Assembly (NCBI RefSeq): GCF_001570565.1
Contig: NZ_BBXE01000016.1
Span: forward strand, 186,001 to 250,000
Direction of reading: 5' to 3'
DNA from: Herbidospora yilanensis
Lineage (GTDB): Bacteria; Actinomycetota; Actinomycetes; Streptosporangiales; Streptosporangiaceae
DNA length: 64,000 nucleotides
This document shows, one piece after another, positions 32,581-40,046 of the stretch; position 1 is the stretch's first letter, and each line of letters opens with the position of its first letter. A program made the position numbers and the translations under genes. The notes under the pieces were generated by a model that was not told the origin of the DNA, ran no database searches, and saw only the letters and a program-made list of their open reading frames with translations.

Positions 32581-34185
32581 ATGCGCGTCCCCATCCGGCG
32601 GAGGCTGCTCGCCCTCCCCATAGCCGCCGTCACCGCCGTGGCCCTGGCATCCTGCACGGTCTCGGGCGGCGCCGATCCCGCCGCGGTCGCGTCGTCCCAG
32701 GCGGCGGCCGGAAACGACCAGCCCAGGCAGGGCGGCACCCTCAACGTCGCCATCGGCGCCGACCTGGCCACCCTCGACCCGTCCAAGGGCTCGGCCAACA
32801 CGATGGCCCTGGTCGGCTCGGCCGTGTACGACACCCTCATGGTCGTCCCCAAGATCGGCGACCTGCCCCAGCCCAACCTGGCCCAGTCGCTCACCGAGAG
32901 CGCCGACAAGATGAGCTGGGAGATGAAGCTCCCCACGGGCGTCAAGTTCAGCGACGGCACCCCGTTCGACGCCGAGGCGGTCAAGTTCAACCTCGACCGC
33001 AACCGCGCCGAGGGCTCCACAGCCGCCGCGTTGTTGTCGTCGATCGACTCCGTCGAGGTCGCCGACCCGGCCACGGTCACGATCAAGATGAAGCACCCGT
33101 TCAGCAACCTGCCCTACGCCTTCTCCTACGACGGCTCGGGCACCGCGGGCTACGTCGCCTCCCCGACGGCCCTGAAGCAGTACGGCGACGACTACACCGC
33201 CCACGCGGCCGGGGTCGGCCCCTACAAGCTCCAGTCGTGGGCGCCCGGCCAGCCGGTCGAGCTGGTCCGCAACCCCGACTACTGGAACAAGGACAAGCAG
33301 GTCTACCTCGACAAGGTCGTGGTCAAGACGATCGCCGACCCGCAGAGCGCCTACCAGGCGCTGCTCGCCGGCGACATCGACCTGATGGCGACCGTCTCGC
33401 CGACCCTGATGAAGACCGCGAAGGAGAACCCGCAGGTCAACTTCGTGCAGGGCGTCGGCGCCGACCAGGACAGCATCATCCTGAACGTCACCCGGCCGCC
33501 GTTCGACGACGTGCGGGTGCGCGAGGCGCTGTCGAAGGCGCTGAACCGGCAGGAGATCGTCGACCTGACGACCGAGGGCCTCGGCAAGCCGGCCGTGAAC
33601 CTGTTCCCCGAGGGCAACCCGTTCCACAGCCCGGCCGCCGACCCCGCCTACGACGTCGCGGGGGCCAAGCAACTGCTCGCCGCCTACGAGGCCGACACCG
33701 GCAAGAAGGCCACGTTCAACTACACGTGCAGCAACGTGCGCCCGGCCAGCGACGTCATCGTCAACCAGCTCAAGGCGGCCGGGTTCGACGTGAAGTTCGA
33801 CGCGCTGGAGCCGTCGGCCTGGCTCGACCAGTTCTTCGGCAAGAAGTACTCGGCGATCTGCTGGACCATGGCCGGCTTCCTCACCCCCGACCTGCTGCCC
33901 TACCGCTTCCTCCACTCCACGGGCGACCTGAACACCGGCGGCTTCAAGAGCGCCGCGTTCGACGAGAAGGCCGACGCCGCCCGCACGGCCACGCCCGAGG
34001 AGCAGAAGACCCTGTGGGCCGAGGCCGACACGGTGCTCACCAAGGAGCTCCCGTGGGTGTGGACGACCAGCGCGCCCATCGGCTTCGTCTGGTCCAAGAA
34101 GGTCCACAGCGTCGACTTCGACGAACCCGCCCGGCTGCGCTACAGCGTGCCGAGCTTCGTGAACGCCTGGCTCCAGGAGGGCTGA
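32581..34185 (+). CDS. Solute-binding lipoprotein, family 5 (DppA/OppA)
   Basis: 534 aa. Lipoprotein signal with lipobox ALASC (Cys near residue 24). SBP_bac_5 landmarks: GGTLNVAIGADLATLDPSKG, TWEMKL-type MSWEMKLPTGVKFSDGTPF, GVGPYKLQSWAPGQPVELVRNPDYW, and DVRVREALSKALNRQEIV. It delivers substrate to the importer encoded just upstream. The substrate is inferred to be a rhamnose-containing glycoside because of the coupled GH78; a peptide-like substrate cannot be excluded. Position at the end of the transporter block allows separate translation to higher level. Confidence 0.92.
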   Translation: MRVPIRRRLLALPIAAVTAVALASCTVSGGADPAAVASSQAAAGNDQPRQGGTLNVAIGADLATLDPSKGSANTMALVGSAVYDTLMVVPKIGDLPQPNLAQSLTESADKMSWEMKLPTGVKFSDGTPFDAEAVKFNLDRNRAEGSTAAALLSSIDSVEVADPATVTIKMKHPFSNLPYAFSYDGSGTAGYVASPTALKQYGDDYTAHAAGVGPYKLQSWAPGQPVELVRNPDYWNKDKQVYLDKVVVKTIADPQSAYQALLAGDIDLMATVSPTLMKTAKENPQVNFVQGVGADQDSIILNVTRPPFDDVRVREALSKALNRQEIVDLTTEGLGKPAVNLFPEGNPFHSPAADPAYDVAGAKQLLAAYEADTGKKATFNYTCSNVRPASDVIVNQLKAAGFDVKFDALEPSAWLDQFFGKKYSAICWTMAGFLTPDLLPYRFLHSTGDLNTGGFKSAAFDEKADAARTATPEEQKTLWAEADTVLTKELPWVWTTSAPIGFVWSKKVHSVDFDEPARLRYSVPSFVNAWLQEG

Positions 34186-34190
34186 TCGAC

Positions 34191-34982
34191 ATGGACTGGA
34201 CCGATCGCGTCGGCGTCGTGACCGGCGCCGCCTCGGGCATCGGGGCGGCCACCGCCAGACGGTTCGCCGCCCGGGGCATGCGCGTCGTCGGACTCGACCT
34301 CGACGCGGCCGGCCTGGCCGCGACCCACGAGGCCATCGGGGCGGCGTTCACCCCCGTGGCGCTCGACGTCTCCGACGGCGCCGCCGTGCGCGCCGCCGTC
34401 GGGGGCCTGGCCCGGATCGACGCCGTGGTCAACTGCGCGGTGAACTTCCTGGCCAAGGGCATCGACGTCACCCAGGACGACTGGGACCGGGTGCTGCGGG
34501 TCAACGTGCAGGGCATCAGCAACGTCGTGCAGGCCGCCCATCCGCTGCTGGCCGCCTCGGGGCACGGCGCGGTGGTGAACGTCGCCAGCGTCTCGGCGCA
34601 CGCCGCGCAGCCGTCGCGGTGGACGTACAACACCACCAAAGGCGCCATCGTCACGCTGACCAAGTGCATGGCGCTCGACCTGTCCGCCGACCGGATCAGG
34701 GTCAACGTGGTCAGCCCCGGCTGGATCTGGACCCCCGAGGTCGCCAAGGCGGCCGGAGGAGACCGGGAGAAGTGGGAACCCGTCTGGGGCCGCTTCCACA
34801 TGTTGCGCCGCCTGGGCGAGGCCGACGAGGTGGCCGCGGCCATCACGTTCCTCTGCTCGGCGGACGCCAGTTTCATCACCGGCGCGGAACTGCCCGTCGA
34901 CGGCGGCTACCTGGCCATGGGGCCGGAGGGCCTCGGCGACGACTCCAGCTTCGCTGGAACCGATGCGAGGGAAGAGCGTTGA
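34191..34982 (+). CDS. SDR-family sugar or acid dehydrogenase
   Basis: 263 aa. Classical short-chain dehydrogenase: TGAASGIG (cofactor loop), Asp of GLDLDAAG (NAD preference), NCAVN in place of NNAG, catalytic Ser in NVASVSAHA, Tyr and Lys in YNTTKGAI, and PGWIWTPEVAK. L-rhamnose 1-dehydrogenases and 2-keto-3-deoxy-L-rhamnonate 4-dehydrogenases belong to this family, and either would fit beside a rhamnosidase and an FAH hydrolase. The specific reaction is inference. ATG 34191 lies 5 bp after the previous stop. Confidence 0.88.
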   Translation: MDWTDRVGVVTGAASGIGAATARRFAARGMRVVGLDLDAAGLAATHEAIGAAFTPVALDVSDGAAVRAAVGGLARIDAVVNCAVNFLAKGIDVTQDDWDRVLRVNVQGISNVVQAAHPLLAASGHGAVVNVASVSAHAAQPSRWTYNTTKGAIVTLTKCMALDLSADRIRVNVVSPGWIWTPEVAKAAGGDREKWEPVWGRFHMLRRLGEADEVAAAITFLCSADASFITGAELPVDGGYLAMGPEGLGDDSSFAGTDAREER

Positions 34983-35902
34983 GCACGCACATCGTCATTA
35001 CCGACACGAATCTGGGCGACGGCTCGATAGAGCTGGAGATCCTGCGGCCGGCGTTCGAGGTCAGCCACCACCACGTGCTCACCGAGGACGAGGTGCTGGA
35101 GGTCGGCGCCGAGGCCGACGGGCTGATGGTCCAGTGGGCCCCGCTGACCGAGCGTGTCCTGTCGGGCCTGCCGCGGCTGAAAGCGGTCGTCCGGTACGGG
35201 ATCGGCATGGACAACATCGACCTCGACGCGGCCCGGCGGCTGGGCATCACGGTCCGCAACGTCGACGACTACTGCCTCGCCGAGGTCGCCGACCACGCCG
35301 TCGCCGCGATCTACGCCCACAACCGGCGGCTGACCGCCGGATCCCGCTCCTACGTGGCCAAGGGCTGGACCACGGCCGGGATCGCGCTGCCCCTGCTCCC
35401 GGAGGAGGACCCGGTCGGGATCGCCGGCTTCGGCCGGATCGGGCGCGAGGTCGCCCGGCGGGCCCTGGCGCTGGGCTTCCCCGTGCACGTGTGGGACCCG
35501 TTCGTCGGCGAGTTGCCCGAAGGCGTCGTCGGCCACGCCACCCCCGTGGAACTGGCCGCCGCGGTCAACCACCTGACCCTGCACATGCCGTCGAACGAGC
35601 AGACCAGGGGGGTGATCGACAAGGCCGTGCTGGACGCGCTCGGACCGGACGGTCATCTGGTCAACACCGCCCGCGGCGCGCTCGTGGACGAGGAGTCGCT
35701 GCTCGCGGCGCTCGACCAGGAGAAGCTGGCGTTCGCCACCCTCGACGTGCTGGTTGAGGAGCCGCCCACCGGGGTGTCGGCCGAACTGGCGAACCATCCC
35801 CGGGTGCTTGTCACCCCCCACACCGCCTACCTGTCGACCCGCTCGCTCCCGTCGCTCCAGCGCCGGGCCGCCGAGATCATGCGCGACCTGATGGCGGGCT
35901 GA
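34979..35902 (+). CDS. D-isomer-specific 2-hydroxyacid dehydrogenase
   Basis: 307 aa from a TTG at 34979 that overlaps the SDR stop (TTGA), with GGGAAGAG 4-5 nt upstream; no better start exists in frame. The NAD-binding motif GFGRIGREVARRAL is intact, as are catalytic Arg (NTARGALVDEE), the Glu region (LDVLVEEPP) and His (VTPHTAYLS). It follows the C-terminal-binding-protein-like branch. It would interconvert a 2-keto and 2-hydroxy acid within the pathway. Confidence 0.9.
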   Translation: MSTHIVITDTNLGDGSIELEILRPAFEVSHHHVLTEDEVLEVGAEADGLMVQWAPLTERVLSGLPRLKAVVRYGIGMDNIDLDAARRLGITVRNVDDYCLAEVADHAVAAIYAHNRRLTAGSRSYVAKGWTTAGIALPLLPEEDPVGIAGFGRIGREVARRALALGFPVHVWDPFVGELPEGVVGHATPVELAAAVNHLTLHMPSNEQTRGVIDKAVLDALGPDGHLVNTARGALVDEESLLAALDQEKLAFATLDVLVEEPPTGVSAELANHPRVLVTPHTAYLSTRSLPSLQRRAAEIMRDLMAG

Positions 35903-35903
35903 G

Positions 35904-36836
35904 ATGCGCGCCCTCGTCTACACCCGGCCCGGCGTGGTCGAATCGCTCGACGTCGCCGAACCCGCCCCCGCCGAGGGTGAGGTTCTCGTCAAGGTCCACG
36001 CCGTCGGCATCTGCGGCAGCGAACTCCACGGCATCCGCGACGCCGGGTTCCGCCGTCCCCCGCTCATCATGGGCCACGAGTTCGCCGGCACCACCCCCGA
36101 CGGCCGCCGCGTCGTGGCCAACCCCCTCATCAGCTGCGGGCGCTGCGACCAGTGCCTGATGGGCCGCGACCACCTGTGCCGCGAACGCGCGCTCCTCGGC
36201 ATCCACCGGCCGGGCGCCTTCGCCGAATGGGTGAGCGTCCCGGAGAAGGCCCTCCACGACCTGCCGCCGGACATGAGCTTCGAGACCGCCGCCGTCGTCG
36301 AACCGCTCGCGAACGGCGTGCACGCCGTCAACCTGGCCCGCCCCTACCCGGGCGCCCGGGTGGCCGTGCTCGGCGCCGGAACCATCGGCCTGGTCTGCGC
36401 GCTGGTCGCCCGGCAGGTCACCGACCAGGTGACCGTCTGCGACCTGTCGCCCGACCGGCTCGCCGTGGCCGGGCGGCTCGGCGCGTCGGCGGTCACGACC
36501 ACCCTGGAGGGCGAGTTCGACATCGTGATCGACGCCGTCGGGGCCGCCGCCACCCACCAGATCTCGGTCCAGCACCTGCGGCCCGGCGGGACCGCCGTCT
36601 GGATCGGCCTGCTGAGCAGCGAGGCCGCGATCGACGGCCAGAAGATCGTCCGCGAGGAGAAGCACATCGTCGGCTCCTACTGCTACACCGCCGCCGAGTT
36701 CGCCCAGGCCGTGAAGCTGGCGCGGGACGTGGACCTCGGCTGGACGACCAGCTTCGACCTGGCCGACGGGGCCGCCATCTTCGGCGAGCTGGTCGACGGC
36801 CGCTCCGACGTCGTGAAGGCGCTGCTACGCCCATAA
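35904..36836 (+). CDS. Zinc-dependent medium-chain dehydrogenase
   Basis: 310 aa, slightly short for the family. Catalytic zinc ligands: Cys and nearby residues in VGICGSELHG, and His-Glu in MGHEFAG. The structural zinc site has four Cys (CGRCDQCLMGRDHLC). Rossmann motif VLGAGTIGLV. Similar to threonine, sorbitol or galactitol-phosphate dehydrogenases, so a polyol or sugar-acid oxidation is plausible. ATG is 1 bp after the previous stop. Confidence 0.9.
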   Translation: MRALVYTRPGVVESLDVAEPAPAEGEVLVKVHAVGICGSELHGIRDAGFRRPPLIMGHEFAGTTPDGRRVVANPLISCGRCDQCLMGRDHLCRERALLGIHRPGAFAEWVSVPEKALHDLPPDMSFETAAVVEPLANGVHAVNLARPYPGARVAVLGAGTIGLVCALVARQVTDQVTVCDLSPDRLAVAGRLGASAVTTTLEGEFDIVIDAVGAAATHQISVQHLRPGGTAVWIGLLSSEAAIDGQKIVREEKHIVGSYCYTAAEFAQAVKLARDVDLGWTTSFDLADGAAIFGELVDGRSDVVKALLRP

Positions 36837-36844
36837 GGAGAGAC

Positions 36845-37615
36845 ATGTATTCGGTGAGACTGCTGCACCTCGGCGACGGGGACGTCCCCGGGCCGGAGGT
36901 CTACTGGATGTCCGACTGGGACCGGTGGTACACCCTGGCGTTCCAGGCGTTCCTGATCCAGGGCGAGGGCGTGACGGCCCTGGTCGGCACCGGCCCGGCC
37001 GAGGACCTGGGCCCGATGAACGAGGGCTGGGCGGCCTTCCTGGGCGAACGCGCGGCGATGCGCCGGGAGCCGGGAATGTGGCTGCCCGACCAGCTGGCCG
37101 CGCTGGGCATCGCCCCGGCCGACGTGACCCATGTGCTGCTGACGCCGTTGCAGCTCTACACGACGCCGAACGTGCCGCTCTTCCCGAACGCCGAGATCTG
37201 CCTGACCGAACGCGGCTGGACCCACTTCCACCGCACGAAGAAGCACCCCCACGACAACCGCTGGACCAGCCTCCCGCCGGAGGTCCTGTCGTACCTGACC
37301 CACGACGCGTGGGACCGGGTCAGGCTGCTCGCCGACGAGGACGAGGTCGTGCCCGGCATCCGCACCTGGTGGACGGGCTCGCACCACCGCGCCTCGATGG
37401 CCGTGGAGATCGACACGTCGGCGGGCGTGGTGACCGTCACCGACGCCTACTTCACCCGCCGCAACCTGGAGACCGACCAGCCGATCGGCATCTGCGAGAA
37501 CATCTACGAGGCCCTGGCCGCCCACGAGCGCATCCGCCGCGTCTCCGACATCCCCCTGACCCTGTACGACGCCGACCAGCTCACGCTCTATCCGGACGGC
37601 GTCGTGGCGTCGTGA
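36845..37615 (+). CDS. Metallo-beta-lactamase-fold protein lacking the HxHxDH metal motif
   Basis: 256 aa. The overall layout is that of lactonase-type MBL proteins (AFLIQGEGVTALVGTG; LPDQLAALGIAPADVTHVLL; FPNAEICLTERGW; EVVPGIRTWWTGSHHRASMA; VVTVTDAYF). The segment that should read THxHxDH is TPLQLYT, so all four first-half metal ligands are replaced, while the later His and the Asp of VTDAYF remain. It is either a non-metal or structural relative or an enzyme with a different site. Ribosome site GGAGAG before ATG 36845. Its operon position would suit a sugar lactonase. Confidence 0.8.
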   Translation: MYSVRLLHLGDGDVPGPEVYWMSDWDRWYTLAFQAFLIQGEGVTALVGTGPAEDLGPMNEGWAAFLGERAAMRREPGMWLPDQLAALGIAPADVTHVLLTPLQLYTTPNVPLFPNAEICLTERGWTHFHRTKKHPHDNRWTSLPPEVLSYLTHDAWDRVRLLADEDEVVPGIRTWWTGSHHRASMAVEIDTSAGVVTVTDAYFTRRNLETDQPIGICENIYEALAAHERIRRVSDIPLTLYDADQLTLYPDGVVAS

Positions 37616-38376
37616 GCCGGGTGGCGCTGGGCGGCGCCCGCTGGTCGCTGACCGGCTCCCCCGACGAGGACCTCGCCCTCGCCACCCTCCACGCGGCGCT
37701 CGACGCCGGGGTGACCCTGGTCGACACCGCCTACGCCTACACGCCGCCCGGCACATCGGGCGGCCACAACGAGTCACCGATCGCCCGGGGGATCGCCGGG
37801 CGATCGGTGACCGTCTCCACCAAGGGCGGCCACTGGCGCGGCCCCGGCGGCTTCCTGATCGACGGAAGGCCCTCGACGCTGCGGCGGCACTTCGAGGAGA
37901 GCCTGTCGAGGCTGGGCGCGATCGGCCTCTACTTCCTCCACTGGCCCGACCCCGCGGTCCCCCTGCGGGAGTCCGTGGGCGAGCTGATCCGCCTGCGCGA
38001 GGAGGGCCTGGTCGAGCGCGTCGGCGTCTGCAACGTGACCCTGGACCGGCTTCGGCGGCTGGAGGGCATCGACGCGGTCCAGAACCGCTTCTCGCCCGAC
38101 ATCGCGCGACACTGCGCCGGGCACGGCCTGGAGTATCTCGTCCATTCGCCCTTCGGTGGCCCGGCGGGCGCGCGGCGCATCGCCGCGGACCCCGTGATCG
38201 GTGAGATCGCCCGTGACCACGGCGTCACGCCGCACGCGGTCGCGCTGGCCTGGTTGACGGCACAGGGGCCGGTGGTCCCGATCGTGGGCGCGGGCCGTCC
38301 GGGCAGCGTGGCGGCCTTCGACGGCGCGAGGCTGACCCTGACCGGGACCGAACTCCGGCGCATCCCCGGCCTGTGA
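37612..38376 (+). CDS. Short aldo/keto reductase
   Basis: 254 aa from GTG 37612, overlapping the previous stop (GTGA). Shorter than the usual 300-340 aa, but the core AKR motifs are present: VDTAYAYT (Asp, Tyr), STKGGHW (Lys), FLHWPDP (His), RVGVCNVT and VPIVGAGRPGSV. Possibly reduces lactaldehyde or another aldehyde produced from rhamnose breakdown, or oxidises a sugar. Last gene of the plus-strand operon; its stop is immediately adjacent to the stop of the convergent FAH gene. Confidence 0.88.
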   Translation: MSRVALGGARWSLTGSPDEDLALATLHAALDAGVTLVDTAYAYTPPGTSGGHNESPIARGIAGRSVTVSTKGGHWRGPGGFLIDGRPSTLRRHFEESLSRLGAIGLYFLHWPDPAVPLRESVGELIRLREEGLVERVGVCNVTLDRLRRLEGIDAVQNRFSPDIARHCAGHGLEYLVHSPFGGPAGARRIAADPVIGEIARDHGVTPHAVALAWLTAQGPVVPIVGAGRPGSVAAFDGARLTLTGTELRRIPGL

Positions 38377-39222
38377 TCAGTAGGCCACGATCACCTGTTC
38401 CTGTCGGCCGAGGCCGTCGATCTCCATCGTCACGACGTCGCCGACCTTCAGATAGGGGAAGCGGCCCGACAGCGCCACGCCCTCGGGGGTGCCGGTGCTG
38501 ATCACGTCGCCCGGCATCAGCAGCATGTAGTGGCTCAGGTGGTGGATGATCTCCGCGACGGAGAACACCATGTCGGCCGTGCTGGAGTCCTGCCGGATCT
38601 CGCCGTTCACCCACGACCGCAGCCGGAGCCCGGTCGGGTCGATCTCGGAAGCCGGCCGCAGGACCGGGCCCAGCGGGTTGAAGGTCTCGGCGCACTTGCC
38701 CTTCGACCACTGCCCGCCCGACTCCTCCAGTTGGAAGGCCCGCTCGCTCAGGTCGTTGGACAACGCGTAGCCCGCGACGTAGTCGAGCGCCTCGGAGGGG
38801 TCCTTGAGGTAGCGCGGAGTGCGCTTCATGACGACGGCCAGCTCGACCTCCCAGTCGGTCTTCTCCGAGCCGGGAGGCAGGATCACGTCGTCGTCCGGGC
38901 CGACCACGCAGCCCGGGTGCTTGAGGAACACGACCGGGTAGGGCGGCGGCGCGGCGCCCGACTCGGCCGCGTGGGCGGCGTAGTTCATGCCGATGCAGAC
39001 CACGGCGGCGGGCCGGGCGACGGGCGGGCCGACGCGTTGTCCCCGCGCGGCGATCGGGGGGAGCTCCCCGTTCGCCAGGGCCGCCGCGACACGATCGATC
39101 CCGTCGGCGGCGAAGAAGTCGCCGTCGAGGTCGGGGGTGAGCGGCGTCAGGTCGTATTCACGGCCTTCGTGGCGGACGGCGGGGCGCTCGGACCCCGCGG
39201 GGCCGTGGCGGAACAGTTCCAT
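38377..39222 (-). CDS. Fumarylacetoacetate hydrolase (FAH)-family protein
   Basis: 281 aa from ATG 39222 (GAGGAAA ribosome site). FAH C-terminal catalytic domain: VCIGMNYAAHAAESG, FLKHPGCVVGPDDDVILPPG, metal ligands in DWEVELAVVM and SNDLSERAFQ, and GTPEGVALS near the end. The family includes 2,4-diketo-3-deoxy-L-rhamnonate hydrolase, which yields pyruvate and lactate; in this setting that is the most attractive role, though fumarylpyruvate-type hydrolases look similar. It sits 11 bp after the IclR gene and is presumably co-transcribed. Confidence 0.9.
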   Translation of the reverse strand: MELFRHGPAGSERPAVRHEGREYDLTPLTPDLDGDFFAADGIDRVAAALANGELPPIAARGQRVGPPVARPAAVVCIGMNYAAHAAESGAAPPPYPVVFLKHPGCVVGPDDDVILPPGSEKTDWEVELAVVMKRTPRYLKDPSEALDYVAGYALSNDLSERAFQLEESGGQWSKGKCAETFNPLGPVLRPASEIDPTGLRLRSWVNGEIRQDSSTADMVFSVAEIIHHLSHYMLLMPGDVISTGTPEGVALSGRFPYLKVGDVVTMEIDGLGRQEQVIVAY

Positions 39223-39233
39223 TGCTGATTTCC

Positions 39234-39998
39234 TCACACGTCCTGGCGGCCCATCCGCAGCGATAGCTGGTGGACGGTCGACCGGACGTTCTCGATGGTT
39301 CTGGTGATGACCTCGGGGGTCCTGCGCACTTCGGGGATGGAGACGCTGATGGCGGCCCGGCCGCCGCCCCGGTGGCCGCTGAAGGGCGCGGCGATGCAGA
39401 ACACCCCGGGGGTGTATTCGGAGTTGTCGGTGGCGTAGCCGTTCTCGCGGACCTCGCGGATGGCCGTCAGCAGCGCCGGCAACGACGTGATCGTGTTGGG
39501 GGTGTAGGTCGCGAAGGCGACCCCGGTGAAGCGCTCGGTGATCTCGTCGTCGGTGAGCTGGCTGAGCAGCGCCTTGCCGATGCCGGTGGCGTGGGCGGGC
39601 AGGCGCACGCCCACCCGGGAGGCCAGCCGGAGCTGGTGGTCGGGGTCGACCTTGGCGATGTAGATGTTGTCGGTGCCGTCGAGCGTGGCGAGCTGGACGG
39701 TCTCGTTGAGCGCATCGCGCAGCGCCTCCATGTAGGGGAGGGCGACCTTCTCCAGGTCGGCGACGGCGACGTAACTCTGCCCGGCCTGCCAGAGGCGGAT
39801 GCCGACCCGGAACCTGCGGCTCTCGGTGTCCTGCTCCAGGAACCCCCGGGTGACCATCGTGACCAGCAGGGTGTACGTGCTGCTCTTGGGGATCTCCAGG
39901 CGGCGCTGGATCTCCGTCAGGGTCAGCCCGTCGCGGTGGTCGGTCAGCAGATCGAGGATGGCGAGCGTGCGATCAGCCGACTTCACGAGTGAGTTCAT
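39234..39998 (-). CDS. IclR-family transcriptional regulator
   Basis: 254 aa. N-terminal winged helix at residues 6-68 (SADRTLAILDLLTDHRDGLT, LTEIQRRLEIPKSSTYTLLV). The C-terminal effector domain (about 80-250) contains LDGTDNIYIAKVDPDHQLRL, LPAHATGIGKALLSQL and GVFCIAAPFSGHRGGGRAAI, with the family Cys retained. It probably binds the GTTC-N8-GAAC sites and senses a sugar-acid or aglycone intermediate. It lies in the minus-strand operon between the AMP-ligase and FAH genes. Confidence 0.93.
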   Translation of the reverse strand: MNSLVKSADRTLAILDLLTDHRDGLTLTEIQRRLEIPKSSTYTLLVTMVTRGFLEQDTESRRFRVGIRLWQAGQSYVAVADLEKVALPYMEALRDALNETVQLATLDGTDNIYIAKVDPDHQLRLASRVGVRLPAHATGIGKALLSQLTDDEITERFTGVAFATYTPNTITSLPALLTAIREVRENGYATDNSEYTPGVFCIAAPFSGHRGGGRAAISVSIPEVRRTPEVITRTIENVRSTVHQLSLRMGRQDV

Positions 39999-40012
39999 GA
40001 TTTTGGATGGCC

Positions 40013-40028
40013 GTTCATGTGGATAAAC
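40013..40028. promoter_or_regulatory. Possible IclR-type operator, site 4 (imperfect)
   Basis: GTTCATGTGGATAAAC, one mismatch to GTTC-N8-GAAC, 14 bp upstream of the IclR start. The overlapping TGTGGATAA (40018-40026) also equals a DnaA box on the other strand, so the match could be coincidental. Confidence 0.35.
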
Positions 40029-40046
40029 CTGCGGGGTATCTGCACT

